A DNA stretch of 64,000 bases, from NCBI GenBank assembly GCA_001600635.1, contig BCKL01000036.1, forward strand, positions 136,926 to 200,925. The letters are read 5' to 3'. Below the pieces are notes generated by a model. The model did no database searches. It worked only from the letters and a program-made list of their open reading frames with translations, and was not told where the DNA came from. This DNA is from Leucosporidium creatinivorum. Taxonomy: Eukaryota > Basidiomycota > Microbotryomycetes > Leucosporidiales > Leucosporidiaceae. The position numbers and the translations under genes are program-made. Of this stretch, positions 56,951 to 64,000 are shown piece after piece; within the stretch, counting starts at the first letter, position 1; each line of letters opens with the position of its first letter.

Positions 56951-59464
56951 ATGCGTGCTTGTGCTCAGTGCCGGCACAGGCGGATAGCCTGTATCGAGCT
57001 CACCTCGGACGGTTGCCGAACCTGCACGAAGAGGCGAGTCCAGTGTACGGGACCGACGATGCATCAGAAGCACACGAGGGTCGCCAAGGGAGCAAAGATG
57101 GCTGAGATCAGGTGAGTTGCCGTTTGCTACACCTCTGCTAGTCCGCCGAGCTCACCCACGCTATTCGCAGGCAGACTTTCGGGAGCATTGAACCGAAACT
57201 GGAGGTGGCGACGATCAACTCTCCAACATCTCTCCTCGTCACGACAGAGCTAGCAGCAGCTCTTCACTACCACCTCGTCCAAGCGGCTCGAACAGCTGCC
57301 CGCAACACCACGCCCGGCACTCGCTTGGATCCGCTCGCCTACCAGCTCGCTCCGACCACTTTCCGCCGAGAGGAGGTCGAGATCCTCTTCAGCGACTGTC
57401 CACTTCTCGCCAAGAGAAGGGCCAACCCCCTCCTGCTTTCGAGCCCCCAAGCCGCCCCTTCCGACGACCGACTCATTTCTAACGCCGTCCAGCGACAAGC
57501 GCCCATCTTCTCGGAGCACGCCGACACCGCCGAGCTCGTCCACGCGTGTTTCTCGGCATTCGGATCAAGATGGTCTAGTCATTCTGTACGTTATTGACTC
57601 TCTCTCCTCGCCCCGGAGCTCACTTCCGCTCCTCGAGCTTCGCTTTCGCCCGTCGAGCGGAACAACTGTCGCCGGAAGAGCAGTGCTGACCGTCCTTCGC
57701 TTCTACAGGCCATCGTCGGATCCTCTTCCACGGCATCCTCTTCGCAGCAGGGTGCGGAAAGGGAAGGGCCATGTCACGCCCTCATCGACAGAGCCATCGC
57801 CGTCGCCGAAGGACAGGGCCTGCTATCCTCCAAGAAGCCGACGATCAAGCAAGCTCGAGCTGCCGCTTTCCTTCTTCAAACGGCACATGGTGAGCTTGAT
57901 TCATTCTCTCGGGTGTGTGTACGAGGCTTTCAGCGACTCGACTGGGCCTCGTGAGTCGTCGAGCCTCGAGCTTTCGCTGATGTCTTCTCGCTCGCAGTCG
58001 TCGCGCCAAATCATCATGCACTACCTCAAATCGTCAGGGACGTTCAACGAATACGTCTCGCAGCCTACAGCAACAAGGTGAGTGACAGGTTCGAGCTTCA
58101 CACGACGGGGCTGCGCCGAGCTCGGCTGAGTGTCGGGTCGAGGTCAGATCGGGATCTTGCCGTACAATACCCTCGGGCTTACTCCTTCATTCTTCCGCAG
58201 GAGAACCTGACGCGAGAAGTACAATGGAGCTGGAACACCCCTGTACCCGACACCGCAATACTCGACGCTCAGTTCGCTCTTCGCTCGCATTCCTCCTGCA
58301 CACTGTGAGTCGGTCGCTTAGTCTTCCCTCTCGTCTTTACACTGAATTCTCTTCTTTCAGCTCGGACGACGACATCTCGAGCACCTCGGCGTGGTCGCCG
58401 AGCGTCGCGCTCAAGTCTGCCGAGTATCTCCAATCGCTCATTCCGAAGGCGTGGAACAATAGGGAGATGGACCCCGAGTCCTTGTACCTACATCTCTGCG
58501 CCGTCAATCTCTACCTTCTCCGCTCTCTCGTCCTACTTCGACAAGATTGTAAGCTGCGCCGAGCTGATATCGTGATCCGCCCGCACTGACTCCCGATCCT
58601 TGCAACAGGTCACCAACAACCGCCCATCTTCATCTACTCGTCTTTCACGCATCTTGCCGAGATCTTTGACATCACCATCACTCTCTTCAAAGTCAAGCGC
58701 AAGCAGATCGCCGCCTCCACCGCTCTACTCGAGAGCGGATGGCTCGACATGCTCAACGGCCAGTCGAGGTGCTCCCTCGAGTACGCCAGCCATGTTTGCT
58801 CGTCGATCCAAGCCATCGCCAGGGCAAATGAAGCTTGGGGACAGAGTGGCTTCTGCGCCGAGTTGAGCGACCGGTTCGCCAGGATCCTTCTTCGGGCCGT
58901 CAAGCATCTGATCGAGTCGTCTGCGCTGGTCAGTATTTGAAAGCTATCTTGGAGCAAGTCGCTCATCCCTCGTCTCTATAGCAAGAGCTCGACGATGTAG
59001 CGCGCGTGATGGACGTCGCGCCCCTCGTCGCGACTTGGCTCCCGACTTTGACTGGCTGTCGCTGGTCGTCTCAGCGGCTAGCCCTTCAAGTTCGTTTGCC
59101 GACCTCGGTCTCACCATTGGTCACATCACTCGGTGAGCGCTTTTCCTCGCCCGAGACAAAGCCGAATCAACGAGCTGATCCTGTGTCCGTCCAATAGGCT
59201 GCAAAGTGCTCTCGAACGGATAGGCCAGCTCTACGGGATTGTGTCTCAGCAGTCCGAGAAGCTCAGTGAGGGTTTGGTGTCGCTGTTGGATGTTTCTCGT
59301 GGACCCCACCTTCCCGGCTTCATCGAGGTGAGTTCGGCCGAGCCGCCTCGTCGTCTGACAGGCGATCTGACTTTCTTATGTGCCTACAGGAGGTGCAAGA
59401 TGACCAGAGGGATACTTTCGCCAAGCTGATGGTAGAAGTAACACTAGAGGACCTGGAAACTTGA
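56951..59464 (+). pseudogene. Zn(II)2Cys6 transcription factor, right-arm copy with a frameshift
   Basis: ATG 56951 (MRACAQCRHRRIACIELTS) gives the same C-x2-C-x6-C-x7-C-x2-C-x6-C cluster as the left-arm gene, then TMHQKHTRVAKGAKMAEIR. About ten exons share intron positions with the left copy. Segments such as YLHLCAVNLYLLRSLVLL and LNGQSRCSLEYASHVCSS align well. Near 59032, in an exon reading DVAPLVA, one base is missing relative to the left copy. The neighbouring frame continues exactly as PDFDWLSLVVSAASPSS, homologous to the left PDFDWLQLVVSAAEPSS. Unless this is a sequencing error, the last 120 residues are lost. The final exon still encodes DTFAKLMVEVTLEDLET. I class it as a probable recent pseudogene. 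Confidence 0.6.
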
Positions 59465-59740
59465 TGCTGCTCGTGTTTCGGTGCTCGGCGCGGATGGTTG
59501 TCGATGGTGGAGCAGGTGGCGAGCTTAAGAGTGGACAGCGCGAATTAGTGGTCTTGTAGCTCTCCAGCCTTGTCTGACTGTGAGACCTTCACACGAGTGC
59601 CCGAGAGGAGCCGACGGAGCGAGCGCCGAGCTCCGACTCTCAGCAGCCGCAGGGACAAGGCCGAGGACGCTGGCTTCCAGCTTTCTGCAACGGCCACGGT
59701 AAACAATGCAGTCTCAACTCCAGCTCAACTGAAACCCAAG

Positions 59741-60767
59741 TCAAGCCCACCTCGCCCTCAGCTCGCCCTCTGATACGCCCGAGCGCCGAGCCTGCCTCGG
59801 CGTCAAAGAGGGAAGATGAGTCATGCTCAGCTGCTGCTGCTGGCGCTGGTGCTCGTCGACGTCCAGATCGTACGCCAAAATGTTTGCAATCAGATCCTGT
59901 TGTTGCTGGTGATGTTGGCGCCCGCTCTCGATGGTCTGTCGGCGAGGCGGAGTTAGCTCGGCGCTTGCAAGGAAGCAGCAAGGTGAAGATGACCCTTCGG
60001 TAACGCTTAGCATAAAGAAGAACCTACATAAAGCAGTTTGTTAGCATCAACACAAGGCTATCACCGCCGAAGGGTATCTCACCACGGCTCGAGTCCACGC
60101 CGAGCTGGACTCCCAGTCTCGCAAGCCGACCCAGAGGATAGGGTAGAAGCCCCCTTGACCTTTTCCGTGATCCATCATCCAATCGACAGCTACATTGACG
60201 AAGTTGCGCATCTCAACAGCTGGGAGTGGGGGATAAGAGCGTCAGCGTCGGAAGCGAGATAGCTCGGGCCTCGGGGATGAGAAGGGACGAAGAGAAGCAG
60301 CCCACAACATGCAGGGTCGAACATGAGCTGTATGACGTGGCGGTCGGTGAGTCACTGAATTCGCAAGAGGAGGGGTGACAACTCACCCGTAAGAAGGGGA
60401 TTTTAGCGTTGTATTGAGAGATGTCGCGCGCGTAGCGAAATCCCTTCAGGAAGGGCGTATCATGCGACTTGTTGAGGTGTGCTCTGCCTGGGTGCCTTGG
60501 CAGCGTCTCCCTGAGGGTCTTCCTCTTGCCCTCATCATTGTCCAGGACCAGACGACACCACGATACGGGCTGGCCTTCGCAGCGGAGAATCGCCGAGTGG
60601 CCGCCGCCCCCGACAAAGCAGCGCGCGATTGCTGTACTGACGTCGAGCATGTGCATCAGCATCTCCGGGGTGAGGCGCTCGTCGATGCGAGGCGACGGAT
60701 AATCCGTGAGCTGATCAGCTGTCGCCGAGCCGGCCCATTGAGCGGCTTCCTCCCTGGTAATGGGCAT
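59741..60767 (-). CDS. RARW family copy 6
   Basis: Right-arm RARW gene, intact. ATG 60767 gives MPITREEAAQWAGSATADQ, closer to copies 1 and 4 than to its mirror partner copy 5. Exon 1 has VSTAIARCFVGGGGHSAI and ends IPFLR. Exon 2 is a 19-nt microexon (LMFDPA). Exon 3 has AVDWMMDHG and WVGLRDWESSSAWTRAV, exon 4 VLLYAKRYRR, and exon 5 a Gln-rich stretch. The tail (PSLTPRQARRSG, SEGELRARWA) ends at TGA 59741-59743. It converges on the regulator gene with 277 bases between stops, as in the left arm (282). Function is unknown. Confidence 0.8.
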
Positions 60768-61574
60768 GTCGGTGTTGTAGAGAGCGTTAGACGATAAACC
60801 GAGTGAGGCAGCGGAAGAGAAGCAGCGCGAGAAGGGAGTCACCGAGAAGCAGTGTTCTCCGCGGCGGGAGCACAGCAGAGAGGCGTAAGCAGCAGTGCAA
60901 CGATGCAGGCTCGCAGGGCTGTCTGCTGGACGAAGTCCGCCTAGACATAGACTCGGAACAGCTGAAGACGAGCAGATCTCGGCAAGGAGCAGGAGCGAGA
61001 CGGAAGGAGAGAAAGCGAGCCGCTCGCTCAATTCGCCTCTTCATCTCTCGCCCTTCGTTTCGCCGCTTCAGCTCGCCCGTTGCGCTCCAAGCGCTCTCGG
61101 ATTCAGCTACAGGACTATACCAAGCGCTCCCTGCTCCCTCAACTTCCCTGCACCTCCCTTTCCCCGACTTGAAAAGCGAAGCTCGACTCGCCTCTCGCTT
61201 CCTCCTTCTCTCTCGTCTCGCTGGGCTTCCTAGGAGCGCTGTGCTAGCAGCAGTAGCAGCAAAGGTGAGTTCTGAGTACCGTGGGCTGGTTGGAGAGGAG
61301 CCAGGATTAGGATTGGGTGCAGAACGACAGCTAGAGCCTGTCCCTCTGGCTGCTCTCTCTGCTGCTGGAAGAAATTGGGCATGCACCTATCTCAAAGCTC
61401 TCTCAGCGGAGTCTAGCTGTATTTATGGCTACGTGGGTAGGTCTCCGACCCAGCTATCGAGGTGCACAACCGCCGAGCCGGGCGAGAACGAGAGCAGGCA
61501 ACAACGGGCCGACGCGCTGGAGCTGGAGCTCTTGAGCTGACAGACATCTGGCACACAGTCCTTCTAGCACAGTC
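60768..61574. other. Divergent region between RARW copy 6 and MSH5
   Basis: About 800 bases between divergent start codons, expected to hold both promoters. Long frames here are low-complexity and lack conserved motifs. Confidence 0.45.
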
Positions 61575-64000
61575 ATGTCCATATTCCCCGGCTCCATCAG
61601 CAACCCCGGGGTCAGCAATCGCGGCTCTTCGCACTCGGCCGAGCACTCACCCTCTCTCGGCGTCGCTCAAACCCACACTCCCACTCCTCAATACTCTCCT
61701 CCACCCGATGACTACCTTCGCAAAGTCCACTGGGGCTCGCCCGAGTTCTTCTCGCAAGCTCAGTCGCAGGAGGGGGGGCAAGCAGCGCCGACCGAGGCAG
61801 AGGGGGAGGCCGCCTCGCAAGCTCAGAGCCAGCAAGAAGAGGAAGAGGAGGAAGGCTGGAACGGTCAAGGGGGTGAGAGTGTGTTGGCAGTCACGGCGAT
61901 GAAGGGTCTGGTCGGTTGCTGCTACTATGATGGGCAGGCAGGCAAGCTTTACTTTCTGGAGGATCAGCGCGACTCGGCTTCGTGGGATTTGACCAACATC
62001 GGTGAGCCCTCCCTGATCTCTAGTAGCTTTTGATGCTAGCTGACGCACACCTCTGTCCTTAGTCCTCGTGCAACTGCTCCCCTCGACCGTCCTCACCTCC
62101 GCCAACGCCGACTCCAACTTCCTCGCCTCGCTCGAAGCGACTCTCCACTCGCTCCCCATCACCAACGCCTCCTCCTCCTCCTCGAGGAACACCACTTCCG
62201 ACGCCGACCCCTCTGTTCATCTCGAGTACCGCCCAGCCCGCGAGTTCTACGCCGGTCAAGGGCGCAACGCTCTCACTCAACTGCACGTCGTCGAGGGAGG
62301 GATGTACGACGCCGAGGAGAAGGCTGCTTTGGGCGACGAGGCGGCTGGGGAGAGCTCTGGTGATGAAAGTGAGATGAGGAGTGGGAGTGGAGGGAGGAGG
62401 GATGCCTATGAGTTTGGGAGGAGGAAGGGAAGGAGAGGAGCGGAGAGGGCGGGGGAGTTTCAGGGTGATAGGGCGAGGAGGAATGGCGTTCTGAGGTTGG
62501 AGAGCTTTTTGAATGGCTTGGACGCTAGTCCTTTGACGGCGAGTATCTCTCTCTCGGCGTGGAAGGAGGAGGAAAGCTGACCGGGATTTGATCTGACAGC
62601 TCGGTTGCGCTGGGGCTCTGCTCGCTCACATCTCGAGGTCGATGAGCTGTGCTGGAGAGCTCGAGGTGCGGGAAGGACTTGCTGTTGCGGGAATCGAGCT
62701 CATGCACCTGTATGTGGCGATGAAGGTCTCTCAAAGCGGCGCCGAGCTCATCTCCCGTCTTGACGCTGCAGGGACAAGGTCATGCACATCAATTCGGACG
62801 CTCTTGCGTAGGGCTCAGCTCTGTCCTTGGACACCAGCAAGCGATCGGTGCTCACACACTCTCCTCACAGCTCCCTCCAGATTTTCAACGACGAATCTCA
62901 CGCCTCGATGCACTCGGCGAAGACGAAGGAAGGCCTATCGCTCTTCGGCAAGCTACTCCTGACTCCCGCCCGGCTCAACAGCACTTAATAATACGTTTTG
63001 ACCTCTCCAGGCATCCTCAACCTCGCTCGTACGCCACTCGGTCGTCTCCTCATGCGCAACTGGTTCCTTCGCCCTTCGCTCGACCTCGACGTGATTGAAA
63101 ATCGTCAAGGTGCTGTCGAGTGCTTCCTTCGCTCCGAGAACCGTGGGTCGCCTCCTGATGTCCTATCTTCCCGTTGAGTCCCTCGCTCACACTCTCCTCT
63201 TACAACTCAACAGAGCACGTCGCCGACGCTATCCAAGCCAACTTTCGCACGGTCAAGAACGCTCCCAGGAAGATTAGAACGCTCGCGAATGGTCGAGGAG
63301 GGATTCCCGAGTGGCAGACGGTGTGGCAGGTAAGCCGTTGAGCCTCGACGCGGACAAGCGAGTAGCTGAGCGCCGACTCCCCATCGCCGAAGTTTCTCTA
63401 CAGCGCCATCATGATCCGAGATGCTGCGCTGAGCTTGGTGTATCGTCGTGGAGTTGATGTGGTGGAGAAGGTGAGCTTGGGTTTTGCCAGATCGTCTCAG
63501 AGGCTCACGCGTCGTCGCTGCAGCTCCTCGCCACCTTCGACGCCGACGAGTTCAAGGCGCTGGGCAACATGATGAACGACGTCGTGCGTCTCGCCCCATC
63601 ACCTTGAACTTTGCGTGAAGCTGAGGACCTTCGCCCACAGATCGACTGGGAGGAGTCGAGCAATGCCGGCCGAGTCAGTGTCAAGTCGGGGATCGACCAC
63701 GAGCTCGACGAGCTACGCAGGTCTTACGCTGGTCTCCCTTCGCTGCTGGTGAGCTTGCTGGAACGTTTCTGAGGCTGTTCCCGCCTTGTTGACGTGCTCG
63801 CTGCTCTGCTGCAGTCCCGTGTCGCGAAAGAGATCGGCGCCGAGATCCCGCCTGGCTTCTCCCCGACGCTCTCCGTCGTTTACTTCCCTCAGCTCGGCTA
63901 CCTCATCAACGTCCCCTACTCTGATGGAGTTACCGATCCCGAGCGCTGCGAAGCCATCGGCTGGGAGTTTCAGGCGAGTCGGAGCGTGGGTGAGGGACAG
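61575..64000 (+). CDS. MSH5: Meiotic MutS homologue Msh5, 5' part, cut by the window edge
   Basis: Msh5 pairs with Msh4 to stabilise crossover intermediates in meiosis. ATG 61575 (MSIFPGSISNPGVSNRGSS) opens a disordered acidic N terminus. The MutS connector region follows (GLVGCCYYDGQAGKLYFLED; LVQLLPSTVLTSANADSNF). Then come LGCAGALLAHISRSM and the lever start MHINSDALASLQIFNDESHA with KTKEGLSLFGILNLARTPLG and RLLMRNWFLRPSLDLDVI, which are typical for Msh5. The exon boundary at 62947 uses a GC donor. The junction near 62536 is not fully resolved. The gene runs off the right edge before the ATPase domain. Its presence suggests a sexually competent lineage. Confidence 0.9.

Larger units (their letters stand above)
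54330..60767. repeat. Inverted duplication 2, right arm (orphan - regulator - RARW cassette)
   Basis: Mirror copy of 18365-24990 with the gene order orphan, regulator, RARW copy 6. Roughly 54900-56400 is nearly identical to the left arm and carries N bases at matching sites (55073, 55128, 55839). The outer part, with the regulator and RARW genes, is clearly diverged. The spacer between arms is about 29 kb. Confidence 0.8.

Noticed and set aside
1-64000. Transposons, retroelements, CRISPR arrays, rRNA
   Set aside because: I found no reverse transcriptase, integrase, transposase or capsid-like protein, no terminal repeats of an element, no regularly spaced repeats and no rRNA-like sequence. 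The duplications seen are of gene-bearing host DNA.

Overview
The window comes from a GC-rich, intron-dense fungal nuclear genome. Genes carry many 50-150 nt introns with GT...CTGAC/CTAAC...AG signals, and the gene set is fungal: ORC1, ribosomal protein uL23, a hybrid histidine kinase, APC11, an amino-acid permease, a sugar porter, Zn(II)2Cys6 regulators and the meiotic MutS homologue MSH5. Intron density, base composition and protein style suggest a basidiomycete yeast, perhaps Pucciniomycotina (Microbotryomycetes); that placement is inference. Runs of N at a few sites show a draft assembly.

Left part (1-19.4 kb): conserved single genes (zinc alcohol dehydrogenase, a small Zn2Cys6 regulator, a small membrane protein, ORC1, uL23) are interleaved with five copies of a gene family I do not recognise. 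Its proteins are about 250 aa, encoded by five exons that include two very small ones. They end in an almost invariant tail (PSLSxRQARRSG ... SExELRARWA). I call it the RARW family. Copies 1 and 2 are on the minus strand left of ORC1 and copies 3, 4 and 5 on the plus strand right of it. A sixth copy lies at 60 kb on the minus strand.

Middle part (19.7-60.8 kb): a three-gene cassette occurs twice in mirror image. The left arm holds RARW copy 5, a Zn2Cys6 regulator and an intronless orphan gene. The right arm holds the orphan, the regulator and RARW copy 6. Between the arms is a core of about 29 kb of ordinary genes: hybrid histidine kinase, PQ-loop vacuolar transporter, HAL4/SAT4-type kinase, amino-acid permease, APC11, another Zn2Cys6 regulator, sugar transporter and a Tag1-like membrane protein. 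Parts of the arms are virtually identical and share ambiguous bases at matching positions, while other parts are clearly diverged.

Right edge (61.6-64 kb): the 5' part of MSH5, running off the window.

The most unusual observations are the RARW family and its mirrored cassette, the mosaic identity of repeat arms, and extreme splicing: a 14-nt microexon splitting a zinc cluster, a one-nucleotide exon in the sugar transporter, conserved 19-28 nt microexons in the RARW genes, and a GC-AG intron in MSH5. I saw no rRNA, CRISPR array, convincing tRNA, or reverse transcriptase/transposase gene.
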